Positions 1 to 10,493 are shown, counted from the first letter of the stretch. The stretch: 64,000 nt of DNA from Caulobacter vibrioides (GCF_002310375.3 NZ_CP023315.3:1054001-1118000), one strand, 5' to 3'. Numbers and translations: made by a program. Notes: generated from the sequence alone by a model not told the origin.

Positions 1-690
1 CAGGTCGCCGCGGATCGACCAGCGGTTACGGTTGTTGACGTCGTTGCCGGTGGTCAGGTTGGTGAACAGGCCGTCGCGCTTGTTGTAGCTGCCCGAGACG
101 CGGACGGCGACGGTGTCGCTGAGCGGACCGGTGATCGTGCCCTTCAGCTGCTGGGCGTTGTAGTTGCCGTAGCTGCCTTCGATCTTGCCGCCGAATTCGT
201 ACTGCGGCTTCTTGGTGACGATGCTGATCGCGCCGGCCGACACGTTCTTGCCGAACAGGGTCGACTGCGGGCCGCGCAGCACTTCGATGCGTTCCACTTC
301 GGGCAGGTCATCCAGGGCCGCGGCCGAGCGCGAGCGATAGACGCCGTCGATGAACACGCCCACCGAGCTTTCGATGCCGTCGTTGCCGTTGCCGTTGCCG
401 AAGCCGCGGATCACGAAGTTCGTCTGGCCGGTCGCGTTGAACTGCGAGACCTTCAGCGAGGGAACGACCGATTGCAGGTCGATCAGGTCGCGGACCTGAG
501 CGCGTTCGATCGTCTGCTGACCGGTGACGGCGACCGAGATCGGCACGTCCTGCAGGGTCTGTTCGCGCTTGGTGGCGGTGACGACGATTTCCGAGATCGA
601 GTTGTCGGTGGAGGATTGGCTCTGGGCCAGGGCCGGCGAAGCAATGGCGAGCGCCAGGGCCGAGACCCCCAGCAGGTGGACGTTTCTCAT
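1..690 (-). CDS. TonB-dependent outer membrane receptor, N-terminal part (runs off window)
   Basis: The first 230 codons of a TonB-dependent receptor; the C-terminal beta-barrel lies outside the window. The protein starts with a signal peptide (MRNVHLLGVSALALAIASPA, then an ALA-Q cleavage site near residue 22). A TonB-box-like EIVVTA follows, then a typical plug domain with DVPISVAV, NFVIRGFG, VGVFIDGVY and VLRGPQSTLFGKN. GGGAG-type ribosome site GGGAG lies 6-10 bases before the ATG, and a perfect TATAAT on the minus strand (711-716) lies about 21 bases upstream. The family imports siderophores, vitamin B12 or sugars; the ligand cannot be told from the plug. It diverges from a TetR-type regulator, which makes that regulator the likely local controller. 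Confidence 0.93.
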   Translation of the reverse strand, partial: MRNVHLLGVSALALAIASPALAQSQSSTDNSISEIVVTATKREQTLQDVPISVAVTGQQTIERAQVRDLIDLQSVVPSLKVSQFNATGQTNFVIRGFGNGNGNDGIESSVGVFIDGVYRSRSAAALDDLPEVERIEVLRGPQSTLFGKNVSAGAISIVTKKPQYEFGGKIEGSYGNYNAQQLKGTITGPLSDTVAVRVSGSYNKRDGLFTNLTTGNDVNNRNRWSIRGDL

Positions 691-710
691 GAGATACTCC
701 CTGATTTTTT

Positions 711-716
711 ATTATA
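711..716 (-). promoter_or_regulatory. Sigma-70-like -10 element of the TonB receptor
   Basis: ATTATA on the plus strand reads TATAAT on the minus strand, about 21 bases upstream of the receptor ATG. No convincing -35 hexamer is visible at the expected distance, which suggests activator dependence or a weak promoter. This is inference from consensus only. Confidence 0.4.
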
Positions 717-940
717 GGCCGCGCGGCTTCCCGACCCGCCTCGAGCAATTACGGATTTCTTTTGGGGAAGAGCGGACGTGTTGACGTTGGGTAAGGACGA
801 TCCTGGCCAGCCGAGCGCACCGTTCAAGACGGTCGCCTTGGCCTGGCCGTGGATGAGGACGCTTTGCGTCATGTTATCGCCCCAGCACGCGCGAGCTTGC
901 ATCTCGAGCGTTGCAGATCCGAACTTAACATGGTCTCGAT

Positions 941-960
941 ATTCTAACGCAAGTTAGAAT
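941..960. promoter_or_regulatory. Palindromic operator candidate (TetR-type)
   Basis: ATTCTAAC-GCAA-GTTAGAAT is a perfect 8-base inverted repeat with a 4-base centre, AT-rich within a GC-rich region. It lies 73 bases upstream of the TetR-family start codon and 251 bases upstream of the divergent TonB receptor. TetR dimers typically bind such short palindromes next to their own gene, so it is the best candidate autoregulatory site. The rest of the 691-1032 gap shows no convincing gene. Confidence 0.55.
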
Positions 961-1032
961 TTATCGGATTGATCCCCGCCGCGTTACAGCGGAGGTTGGC
1001 GTAACGATGCTCGATCGGCGCGAGAACCGACG

Positions 1033-1686
1033 GTGTCGCGGAGGAGAGCTCGCTTGGCGAAGGGCGAAGACCCTGGCGTTCTGATCGAAGAGGTCAGGCC
1101 CCTGGCGCAAAGTCAGAAGTCGATGAAGAAGCGCGAGGCGATCCTGCGCGCGGCCATCGAGATCATCAACACCAAGGGCTTCGCCGCGGCCACCATGACC
1201 GACATCGCCGCCGCGCTCGATCTGCGCGACGCGGCGCTCTACTACTATTTTCCCAACAAGCAGGCCCTGGCCTATGCCGGCCACCAGCGTTCCCTGGAGC
1301 GCTTCGAGGCCATCCTGAGCACGATCGAGGCCGACGGCGGCACGGGCCTGTGCAAGCTGCGGCGGTTCCTGCACGCGGTGCTCGAGGACGGCGTCGTCAA
1401 CGGGCCCCAGCTCTATTTCGGCGATCATTCCTATCTGGACGCGGCGCAGCAGCGTGCCATCGACAGCTGGACCGGGCGGCTGGCGCGGAAGCTGGAGCGC
1501 ATTCTTGAGGAGGGCATGGCCGACGGCACGATCGCGCCTTGCGAGCCGCGGCTGGTTGTCCAGCTCCTGGTCGGCATGCTCATCTGGCTGACCAAGTGGA
1601 CGCCGACGACGCCCGGGCTGACGAACGAGCGCCTGCTGGAGGCCATCGAGACGACGGCCCTTTCCGGCCTGGCGCGATCTAGCTGA
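1033..1686 (+). CDS. TetR/AcrR family transcriptional regulator
   Basis: 217-residue one-component repressor. The N-terminal helix-turn-helix is clear: REAILRAAIEIINTKGFAAA, then TMTDIAAALDL, then AALYYYFPNKQALAYA, the classic TetR recognition-helix block, at about residues 33-75. The C-terminal part is the ligand-binding helical domain and does not show which ligand it senses. The GTG start at 1033 gives the longest frame; an ATG at 1123 just before the HTH gives a 187-residue protein nearer the usual family length and may be the true start. Its stop overlaps the convergent YjbR-like gene by 8 bases. It is divergent from the TonB receptor, with a palindrome between them. Confidence 0.85.
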   Translation: MSRRRARLAKGEDPGVLIEEVRPLAQSQKSMKKREAILRAAIEIINTKGFAAATMTDIAAALDLRDAALYYYFPNKQALAYAGHQRSLERFEAILSTIEADGGTGLCKLRRFLHAVLEDGVVNGPQLYFGDHSYLDAAQQRAIDSWTGRLARKLERILEEGMADGTIAPCEPRLVVQLLVGMLIWLTKWTPTTPGLTNERLLEAIETTALSGLARSS

Positions 1687-2022
1687 TCCCCAGAGCCGCC
1701 CTGGCCTTGCGGGTAAGCTTGGCGGCCACGAGGGCGTGGGCCGTCGCCAGCCAGTCGGCCATCTCCGCGTCGTCCTCGGCGGCCATGTCCGCAAACCAGA
1801 CCCACCGGGCGCGCGCCAGATAGGGCGCGGGCTTGGCGCGGCCCGACTCGGTCAGCACCTCGAAAGCGACGTCCGAGGCCTTGAACGAGAAGCTGTCGCC
1901 GGCCGCCGCGCGGACGGCGAACATCTTGTCGGCCACCTTGAACACGTGATTGTCGCCCCACTGGATCGAGAGGGTCGCGCCCGGCAGGGCCAGGCACGCC
2001 TTGTCGAACGCCTCGGGCGTCA

Positions 2023-2023
<1 letters not shown>
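1679..2023 (-). CDS. MmcQ/YjbR-like DNA-binding domain protein
   Basis: 114-residue protein beginning MTPEAFDKACLALPGA, with IQWGDNHVFKVADKMFAV and FEVLTESGRAKPAPYLARAR, the hallmarks of the YjbR/MmcQ (DUF419) family of small CyaY-like-fold proteins. The biochemical role of the family is not established. The ATG was chosen because it overlaps the stop of the upstream msrA by one base (TGATG), indicating translational coupling, and because this is the family's usual N-terminus; the 19 residues further upstream are arginine-rich shadow sequence. Confidence 0.85.
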
Positions 2024-2676
<653 letters not shown>

Positions 2677-2752
2677 GGCGGGCCTTTCGCGGCGGATAAC
2701 GCTTTGGGGCAGATATAGGCGCGGTCGTCGACGCTTTCATCCCGTAACGTGC

Positions 2753-2780
2753 TTGCTACCGGCGAGCCCCTGAGTATATT
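2753..2780 (+). promoter_or_regulatory. Promoter candidate for tRNA-Ser
   Basis: TTGCTA and TATATT are separated by 16 bases and end about 50 bases before the mature tRNA. Both resemble -35 and -10 hexamers. The assignment rests on consensus and position only. Confidence 0.4.
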
Positions 2781-2830
2781 GCGCGCCTTCCCGCGCCGGG
2801 GGTCTCAACCACCCCCGACTCGAGTGCGCT

Positions 2831-2920
2831 GGTGAGGTGGCCGAGTGGTTGAAGGCGCACGCCTGGAACGCGTGTATAGGGGAAACTCTATCGAGGGTTC
2901 GAATCCCTCTCTCACCGCCA
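2831..2920 (+). tRNA. tRNA-Ser (anticodon GGA)
   Basis: A 90-base class II tRNA with encoded CCA. The acceptor GGTGAGG pairs with TCTCACC with a G discriminator. The anticodon stem CACGC/GCGTG encloses the loop CTGGAAC, giving anticodon GGA, which reads UCC and UCU. The long variable arm (TATAGGGGAAACTCTATC) is the serine/leucine-type extra stem, and GGGTTCGAATCCC forms the T arm. Confidence 0.97.
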
Positions 2921-2950
2921 CTACTTTCCAATGAAATCAAAGGCTTGATG

Positions 2951-2978
2951 GGCGTTCGGGGCGTTCGGGGCGTTCGCC
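2951..2978 (+). repeat. Short tandem repeat (GCGTTCGGG)x3
   Basis: Three consecutive copies of the 9-mer GCGTTCGGG (the last one degenerate) 30 bases downstream of tRNA-Ser. The surrounding 2921-3224 gap has no gene I can support. Function unknown. Confidence 0.6.
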
Positions 2979-3062
2979 ATTCGGCGTCGAACCCGCTGAC
3001 GCCCTTTGTCTGGTTCTATCTGGGACCGGGCGTTCCCCGGGGCGGTCGGGCCTTTACCTCAA

Positions 3063-3168
3063 TGCGTCCTTCGAGGCGCGCTCGGGCGCGCGCACCTCAG
3101 GATGAGGTGTTCAGCAACAGTGTTCCTCATCCTGAGGTGCGAGCCGTAGGCGAGCCTCGAAGGACGCA
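3063..3168. repeat. Large intergenic palindrome (TGCGTCCTTCGAGGC ends)
   Basis: The ends TGCGTCCTTCGAGGC and GCCTCGAAGGACGCA are perfect inverted repeats. The inner arms CGCACCTCAGGATGAGG and CCTCATCCTGAGGTGCG also pair, leaving a loop around TGTTCAGCAACAG. It would form a very long hairpin between tRNA-Ser and the phytase 3' end. Similar GAAGGAC/CCTCAGG palindromes are common intergenic repeats in Caulobacter and relatives (from memory). It could act as a terminator for the phytase transcript. Confidence 0.8.
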
Positions 3169-3224
3169 GGGGCGGTGGGCCCCTTCATCCGCCTCAGCAG
3201 ATTCGGCCCGACTGCGGGCCCGCC

Positions 3225-5258
3225 CTAAAGCCCCAGCTTCGCCGCGATCGCCGACCAGGGCACGAGCTTGAAGTTCTGGGTCTGGGGTGGGGAGATGTTG
3301 CGGCCGTCCTGGGCCACGAAGGCGCCGGCCTCAAGACCCGCGCCGAGCGAGGCGCTGCTGACGTCCAGGCCGTCGGTCTCCGAGATGCCGTCGATGCCCG
3401 TCTCGCCGTTCGCGCCGACCGTGAAGCTGCCGACATAGGCGTTGTCGCCTTCGCGGCGGAACACGGCGTAGGTGTTGTCGCCCTGGCTGGACAGCACCAG
3501 GTAGCCCTTGCCCTTGGGCTGACGATAGAGGCCGATGCCTTCCAGGTCGGCCTTCAGGGCGGGGTGCTCGCCGATGCGGGCGATGGCCTTGCGGGCGGTT
3601 CCGGCGCTGGCGTCGGCGCCCAGCTTCCAGAGGGCGGCGTCCTCTTCGGCGACATAGAGCGCGCCGGTCTCGTCGTCGGCGACGCAGCCCTCGGTCTGGG
3701 TGTCGAACTTGACGTCGCGCACCGGCTTGGCGGCGACCTTGCCGGTCTTGGTGGCGGTCAGGCTGTACTGCCGCACCAGGCCGTCCGGATCGCTGACGAA
3801 CACCGAGACCCGGCCCTTGCGGTCCTGGTACAGGCACAGGCCGTAGGGATCCGAGAGGCCGCTGGCCTGCACGCCGTCGGCGACATTGGTCAGCAGCCGG
3901 GTGTCGGGATCCAGCGTGTAGAGCGCGATCGCGCGATGGGTTCGGTCGCTGGCCGCGACCAGGGTCACCGTCTTGCCGCCGAGCTTGAAGCCGTTCCGCA
4001 GGTCGACATTGTTCATCTTGCCGTCGGGCAGGTACTGCAGCGGCTTGCCGGCCAGGTCATAGACCAGGATGCCGCCCTTCTTGTCGGTGGCGATGATGAC
4101 GCTTTTGGCCGGATCGGTGGGGTGCGCCCAGATCGCTGGGTCGTCGGCTGCGTCGCCGTCGTTGCTGACCGGCTCGGTCTCCATGGTGGGGCGCACCAGG
4201 GCCAGTTGTTTCGGGGGGCGGGCCGCGTCGGCCTGGCCCATCGGCAGGTTCAAGGCCTTGGCGACCTCGGACCAGCCCACGACCTTGATGTCGGGGTTGT
4301 TGTTGGCGTCGTTGGCCACCAGCAGGACGCCGCCGGGGAACTCGGTCCCCACGCCGGCGCGGGTCGCAAAGAGGCCGGCCGCTTCCTCGATCGCCGGGCC
4401 GCCGTTGCGCTCGAGCCGGAAGGCGCCGATCCAGCGGTCCTTGGCGTTGCGGTCATAGACATTGTAGTCGCCCGCGCCGTTGTTGGCGGCGATCAGGAAG
4501 CTGGCGGACGGGCCGCCGTCGACCAAGGCCAGACCGCCCACCTCGCTGGCGATCCGGCCCAGACGATTGATGTCGACGATGACGGGGATCGGCTCGGCTT
4601 CGGGATCGGCGTCATAGCGCCAGACGCCGACGTCCTGCTGGGCGACGTACAGCGCGCCGGTGTTGTCGTCGGCGACGCAGAACTTGGCTTCCGACGACAG
4701 GCGCAGGCGACGCACGACGCGGCCGTCGAGCTTTCCGTCCGCCACCGGATAGAGCAGCCACTGGTCCAGTTCGCCGTCGCGGCCCATGGCGTAGGCGTAG
4801 AGCGCGTTGTCGCGCGCGCTGCGATAGAGGCACAGACCCTCGCCCGAGAAGCCCAGCTTGATCTCGCGGGCGTCGACCGGCGTCACCGCGCCGCTGGCGT
4901 TGTCGCGCGCGAACAGACGCAGGCGGCCGGCCTGGCTGTCCAAGGCGGCGATGAGCGTGCGCTGCTGGTCGGCGCGGGCGTCCACGGCTTGGATCTCGCC
5001 GCCAGGAACCGCCATCAGCGGCTGGCCATCGAGGCCGAAAAACTCAAGACCGCCCAGGTCGCCGCTGGCGGCGATCACCCCGCCGTCGGCGCGCTTGGCG
5101 TCCGGAATGAAGACGACGCCGTTGGCGCCGCCACGCGTCAGCGGCGTGGTGGCGCGCGTGACCTGCGCCGAGGGCGTGGGCGAGGCGGTGCTTTGGGCGA
5201 CGGCGGCGGAAGCAAGGCTCAGCGCCAGCAGGCTGCTAGCCAGGAAAAATCGGTACAT
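3225..5258 (-). CDS. Two-domain beta-propeller phytase (3-phytase), exported
   Basis: 677 residues with a signal peptide (MYRFFLASSLLALSLASAAV, cleavage near AQS). Beta-propeller phytases hydrolyse phytate with calcium and release phosphate in the periplasm or outside the cell. The second half (from about residue 355) is a full propeller, with DDPAIWAHPTDPAKS, ATDKKGGILVYDL and GLSDPYGLCLY, and is the likely catalytic domain. The first half is a divergent, probably incomplete propeller without the DDPAIW motif, the dual-domain arrangement known for some phytases. It diverges from a TonB receptor across Pho-box-like repeats, suggesting phosphate-starvation control and joint use of phytate or its products. 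Confidence 0.9.
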   Translation of the reverse strand: MYRFFLASSLLALSLASAAVAQSTASPTPSAQVTRATTPLTRGGANGVVFIPDAKRADGGVIAASGDLGGLEFFGLDGQPLMAVPGGEIQAVDARADQQRTLIAALDSQAGRLRLFARDNASGAVTPVDAREIKLGFSGEGLCLYRSARDNALYAYAMGRDGELDQWLLYPVADGKLDGRVVRRLRLSSEAKFCVADDNTGALYVAQQDVGVWRYDADPEAEPIPVIVDINRLGRIASEVGGLALVDGGPSASFLIAANNGAGDYNVYDRNAKDRWIGAFRLERNGGPAIEEAAGLFATRAGVGTEFPGGVLLVANDANNNPDIKVVGWSEVAKALNLPMGQADAARPPKQLALVRPTMETEPVSNDGDAADDPAIWAHPTDPAKSVIIATDKKGGILVYDLAGKPLQYLPDGKMNNVDLRNGFKLGGKTVTLVAASDRTHRAIALYTLDPDTRLLTNVADGVQASGLSDPYGLCLYQDRKGRVSVFVSDPDGLVRQYSLTATKTGKVAAKPVRDVKFDTQTEGCVADDETGALYVAEEDAALWKLGADASAGTARKAIARIGEHPALKADLEGIGLYRQPKGKGYLVLSSQGDNTYAVFRREGDNAYVGSFTVGANGETGIDGISETDGLDVSSASLGAGLEAGAFVAQDGRNISPPQTQNFKLVPWSAIAAKLGL

Positions 5259-5292
5259 GACGTCCTCGCCGCGCGCTGTCCCGAAGGGACAA

Positions 5293-5299
5293 ATGACAG
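5293..5299 (-). promoter_or_regulatory. Pho-box half site upstream of phytase
   Basis: ATGACAG reads CTGTCAT on the minus strand, a perfect PhoB half site 35 bases upstream of the phytase ATG. I see no good second half site at 11-base spacing, so this is a weak call on its own. Confidence 0.35.
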
Positions 5300-5346
5300 T
5301 TTATGGGGGCTTTAGACGCAGTGCATGTCATTTCTGTAACAGCTGA

Positions 5347-5397
5347 CTGTATTGAAACTGACATGAAAATGCAGTCGCTCCGTCATCCGACTGTCGT
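5347..5397 (+). promoter_or_regulatory. Array of Pho-box-like direct repeats
   Basis: Heptamers resembling CTGTCAT occur in one 11-base register: CTGTATT (5347), CTGACAT (5358), a poor one at 5369, CCGTCAT (5380) and CTGTCGT (5391). The pairs 5347/5358 and 5380/5391 have the exact 7+4+7 PhoB geometry, and the two pairs are 33 bases apart. The array ends 48 bases before the TonB receptor ATG. PhoB binding such repeats under phosphate limitation is established; its action here is inferred. Confidence 0.6.
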
Positions 5398-5445
5398 CTC
5401 ACCGTGATCCCCCGAGGCTAACAGGCGTCCCCAAGGAGCGTCGCC

Positions 5446-8178
5446 ATGACGCCAAAGGGGATTCCTATGTTCAACCGCTCGAAAGCGGCGCTTCTGCGTC
5501 GCGCCAGCCTCTTGGCGATGTCCGCTGTCGTGGTCTCTGGCGTCGCTCACGCCGATGAGGCCGTGGCTCAAGATCCCAACGCCGTCAGCAACGTGGTCGT
5601 CACCGCCCGCCGTCCCCTGGCCGAGAGCCAGGCCGCGGCGATGCAGATCCAGAAGAATTCCGACTCGCTGATCAGCGTCCTGTCGGCCGACGCCATCGGC
5701 GACCTGCCGGACCAGAACATCGCCTTCGCCGTCGGCCGTCTGCCGGGCGTGGCGATCGAGCGCGACCAGGGCCAGGCCCGTTACGTCAACCTGCGCGGCG
5801 CGCCGGTCTACTGGACCACGCTGTCGTTCGACGGTCTCAGCGTCGTCAGCCCTGAGGGCCGTGCGACCCGCTTCGACAACATCCCGTCGGCGATCGCCAG
5901 CCTGATCACGGTCGAAAAGGCCATCGTCCCGTCGATGCCGGGCGACACGGTCGCGGGCAACGTCGACATCCGCACCCGTCGCGCCTTTGACTACAAGGGG
6001 CAGAAGATCACCGGCAAGCTGGGCGTTGGCCGCGTGAAGCTGGGCGGCGGCGACGAGCTGGACAGCAACCTCGTCTATTCGAACGTGTTCGGCGACAAGC
6101 TCGGCATCGTGGCTCAGGCCTCGTACTATTCGCGCGAGATGGCGACCGACAACTGGGAGACCGATCCCTATCTGTCGAACACGGTCGACCCGAACAAGCA
6201 CTTCGCTCGTGAACACGAGAACAAGCACTATCGCCTGACCCGTCGCAACATGTCGGCGTCGATCCGCGCTGACTACAAGTTCGACGACAACAACGCGATC
6301 TTCGTCAGCACGATCAACACTTACTATAACGACGACGAGCTGCGCGATAACTTCCTGATCCGTCTGGACCAGGGTACCGACGCGGCCGGCAACGGCTACA
6401 CCAGCAACGCCTTCATCAATGGCAATAACCCCGTCGCGGGCACGGTCTATGGCGCGCGCATCAACGCCCGCATCGACTACCGCAACACCAAGGAAGGCAT
6501 GTCCACCAACACGGTGGGCGGCGAGCATAAGTGGGGCAAGCTCGGCGCGTCCTGGCGCATGAACTACACCTACACCCAGGACGGCCGTGACACCCCGGCG
6601 ACGTTGGCCTTCCAGAGCCCGTCGACCTTCTCGCTGCGTCCGACGATCGACTACGACTTCAGCAACCCCGACCTGAACACGATCCGCTTCTTCCAGACGG
6701 GCGGCACGACCACGGCGCGCGCCAAGGGCGCCCAGGTCACCAATATCGAAGACTTCCAGTTCCCGCTGCAGAGCGCCGGCATGCTAAAGGGCGGCGACTT
6801 CACGGGCGCCTACACCGCCAAGGCCGACTTCGACTATGAGAGCGAACTGTTCGGTCGCGAGACCAAGTTCGAGTTCGGCGGTCTGTGGACCTCGCGCATC
6901 AAGAAGTCGCGTGAAAGCAGCTTCACCCGCGCCTATTCGGGCACGGGCGTGCCGACCTGGGGTCAGTTCGCCACCAATATCGAGTATCTGGGCAGCCAGA
7001 ACCTGAACTACGCCTTCCGCTACACCAACAAGGACTACACGATCAATTTCGTCGATGAGCTGGTGAAGACGGGCCAGGCGACCAAGGCTGATACGCGCAC
7101 CAACTACTGGCGCCTGGGCGAGACGATCACCGCCGGCTATGCGATGGCCACCACCCGCTTCGATTGGGGCAACATCGTCTACGGCGTGCGCGTCGAGCAC
7201 ATCGAGAACGAAGGTCAGGCCTTCGTGAACTTCCCGGCCTCGGGCACGACCCCGGCCGGCCTGCGTCTGGTGAACGTCGCTAGCGACGACACGCTCTACT
7301 ATCCGAGCGCGCACCTGAACTGGAACCTGCGCGAAGACCTGAAGCTGCGCGTCGGCCTCACCACCTCGGCCTCGCGCGCCGACTTCGACGACCTGCGCCC
7401 GAACTTCACCTTCAGCGACTCCAACCAGACGATCTCGGGCGGCAATCCGAACGCCAAGCCTGAGCGCCAGATGGGTATCGACACCTATCTGGAATGGTAC
7501 GCCGACCGCGAGACCTTCGTGTCGGCCGGCGTGTTCTACAAGGACCTGAAGGACGTTCTGGTCCAGACCTCGAAGACGTTCGGTGACACCTCGCTGAACT
7601 CGGCCGGCGTCGATCGCTCGGGCTATGCGTTCAGCAGCATCGGCAACGCCGGCGAAGGCCACATCAAGGGCCTTGAAGTCTTCTTCACGGGCACGGCCGA
7701 GAGCTTTGTCCAGTCGCGCAACCTGCCGGCCTGGCTGGGCGGCTTCGGGACCCGTCTGTCGGGCACCTGGACCTCGTCGGAAGTCACCCTGCCGTCGGTC
7801 GGCGGCGTGCCGGCCCGCACCATCTCGGTGCTGGGCACCTCGGACGCGGTCTATAACGTCCAGGCCATCTACGAGAAGTACGGCCTGACCATGCGTCTGG
7901 CCTATCAGTACCGCACCCCGTGGGGTCAGTCGGTGGGCGAATACCGCGTGACCAACGGCAGCGTCTTCGCCTCGGGCAATGGCGATATCTTCTGGGATAG
8001 CGACGAGGAGCTGGACTTCTCGGCCCGCTACCAGGTCAACAACAACATCGAAGTGTTCTTCGACGCCAGCAACCTGACCAACGCCGGCGCCCGCCGCTAC
8101 GCTGATCAGAGCCGCTACACGATCGAGTACGAGAAGTTCGGCCCGCGCTACGTCGCTGGCGTGCGCTTCAACTTCTAA
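5446..8178 (+). CDS. TonB-dependent receptor linked to phytase
   Basis: 910-residue outer membrane receptor. Signal peptide (hydrophobic stretch LLAMSAVVVSGVAHA), TonB box NVVVTARR, then a plug domain with IGDLPDQNIAFAVGRLPGVAI, YVNLRGAP and GDTVAGNVDIRTRR, followed by the barrel, ending in GPRYVAGVRFNF with the C-terminal aromatic needed for outer-membrane assembly. The ATG at 5446 has AAGGAG eight bases upstream; an in-frame ATG at 5467 with an upstream AAAGGGG is an alternative. The divergent phytase and the Pho-like repeats suggest uptake of inositol phosphates or another phosphate-linked ligand, but the ligand is inferred. Confidence 0.93.
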   Translation: MTPKGIPMFNRSKAALLRRASLLAMSAVVVSGVAHADEAVAQDPNAVSNVVVTARRPLAESQAAAMQIQKNSDSLISVLSADAIGDLPDQNIAFAVGRLPGVAIERDQGQARYVNLRGAPVYWTTLSFDGLSVVSPEGRATRFDNIPSAIASLITVEKAIVPSMPGDTVAGNVDIRTRRAFDYKGQKITGKLGVGRVKLGGGDELDSNLVYSNVFGDKLGIVAQASYYSREMATDNWETDPYLSNTVDPNKHFAREHENKHYRLTRRNMSASIRADYKFDDNNAIFVSTINTYYNDDELRDNFLIRLDQGTDAAGNGYTSNAFINGNNPVAGTVYGARINARIDYRNTKEGMSTNTVGGEHKWGKLGASWRMNYTYTQDGRDTPATLAFQSPSTFSLRPTIDYDFSNPDLNTIRFFQTGGTTTARAKGAQVTNIEDFQFPLQSAGMLKGGDFTGAYTAKADFDYESELFGRETKFEFGGLWTSRIKKSRESSFTRAYSGTGVPTWGQFATNIEYLGSQNLNYAFRYTNKDYTINFVDELVKTGQATKADTRTNYWRLGETITAGYAMATTRFDWGNIVYGVRVEHIENEGQAFVNFPASGTTPAGLRLVNVASDDTLYYPSAHLNWNLREDLKLRVGLTTSASRADFDDLRPNFTFSDSNQTISGGNPNAKPERQMGIDTYLEWYADRETFVSAGVFYKDLKDVLVQTSKTFGDTSLNSAGVDRSGYAFSSIGNAGEGHIKGLEVFFTGTAESFVQSRNLPAWLGGFGTRLSGTWTSSEVTLPSVGGVPARTISVLGTSDAVYNVQAIYEKYGLTMRLAYQYRTPWGQSVGEYRVTNGSVFASGNGDIFWDSDEELDFSARYQVNNNIEVFFDASNLTNAGARRYADQSRYTIEYEKFGPRYVAGVRFNF

Positions 8179-8189
8179 AACCCGGCGCG

Positions 8190-8230
8190 CTCCCACGCCT
8201 GGCCCTGGCTTCCAGGGGCGGGCGTGGGAG
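8190..8230 (+). terminator. Hairpin terminator candidate after TonB receptor
   Basis: CTCCCACGCC and GGCGTGGGAG form a perfect 10-base stem starting 12 bases after the receptor stop codon, with inner complementarity CCTGG/CCAGG. There is no long T tract, so termination strength is uncertain. Confidence 0.55.
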
Positions 8231-8369
8231 GCCTCGCCACCGTTTGGGCCGGGGTTTCCTGGTCCGACATGAGCCAAGTGTTTCACCGGCGGCGTTTTGC
8301 CCCGGATGATCCTGAGTTTCGCGCCGGTTTCCCTGGCGTTCGGCGTTCACGCGCGTTAGCAGGGCGCCC

Positions 8370-9998
<1,629 letters not shown>

Positions 9999-10319
9999 CC
10001 CAACCTGGGTCCGATCAAGGCGAATCCAAGGCGCGGGCGTTGCGACGTCAGTCCGTGCGCGCCGAGCCACACCGGCGGCGTTTCAACAGTCTTTCCGCCC
10101 CCGGTTTGGCCCCTGAGCCTCTGCGGCGCCCGCAGCGCGCATGTGGCCAAACCGGTCCGGAGCGACCGCAACGCCGCGATGTAATCGGTTACGAGCGCGA
10201 AACATGTCGCAAAAGCGACAGGAACGGCGGCGAACTTGCCGCGAGAGCGGCTTCGAATTCGCCGTCAGGTTGCTCCATTTATCATAAAAATATGCCTAAA
10301 AAGCCGCTTGAAAAAAGAT

Positions 10320-10333
10320 TGCTAGCGCTGTCA
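10320..10333. promoter_or_regulatory. LacI-type operator candidate 1
   Basis: TGCTAGCGCTGTCA matches the LacI/GalR-family consensus-like palindrome TGTTAGCGCTAACA at 11 of 14 positions and keeps the central GCGC. It lies 42 bases upstream of a second site, about four helical turns. Confidence 0.45.
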
Positions 10334-10361
10334 ATTGGGCATTGCGGCGATCAAAGACCAA

Positions 10362-10375
10362 TGTTACCGCTAACT
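10362..10375. promoter_or_regulatory. LacI-type operator candidate 2
   Basis: TGTTACCGCTAACT matches TGTTAGCGCTAACA at 12 of 14 positions, with perfect GTTA/TAAC arms, 118 bases before the receptor ATG. Caulobacter sugar regulons use LacI-family repressors with related palindromes; the regulator is not encoded in this window. Confidence 0.5.
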
Positions 10376-10493
10376 AGTCTTCCCTGCCTCGAATTTCGAC
10401 TCGGGTAGGGAAGCGGGAAGAGCGCTCCGGAAATGCTTCCGGTTCGCAACAAAAACAGCGCCCCAGAGAGGGCTTTTATTAGGGGGAACGGCT

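Larger units (their letters stand above)
9999..10493. other. Long regulatory gap upstream of sugar-type TonB receptor
   Basis: About 495 bases without a supportable gene. A frame at 10040-10408 exists, but its arginine- and proline-rich product looks like read-through of non-coding GC-rich DNA. The right half becomes AT-rich (near 10275-10320) and carries the two LacI-like operators listed separately. A third near-palindrome, GTAATCGGTTAC, is at 10181-10192. Confidence 0.6.

Noticed and set aside
3063-3168. Possible mobile element end or attachment site next to tRNA-Ser
   Set aside because: No integrase, no duplicated tRNA 3' end and no transposase nearby; a static intergenic palindrome is the simpler reading.
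10040-10408. 122-residue frame in the gap before the carbohydrate-type TonB receptor
   Set aside because: No ribosome site, Arg/Pro-rich content like random GC-rich DNA, and it overlaps predicted operator sites.
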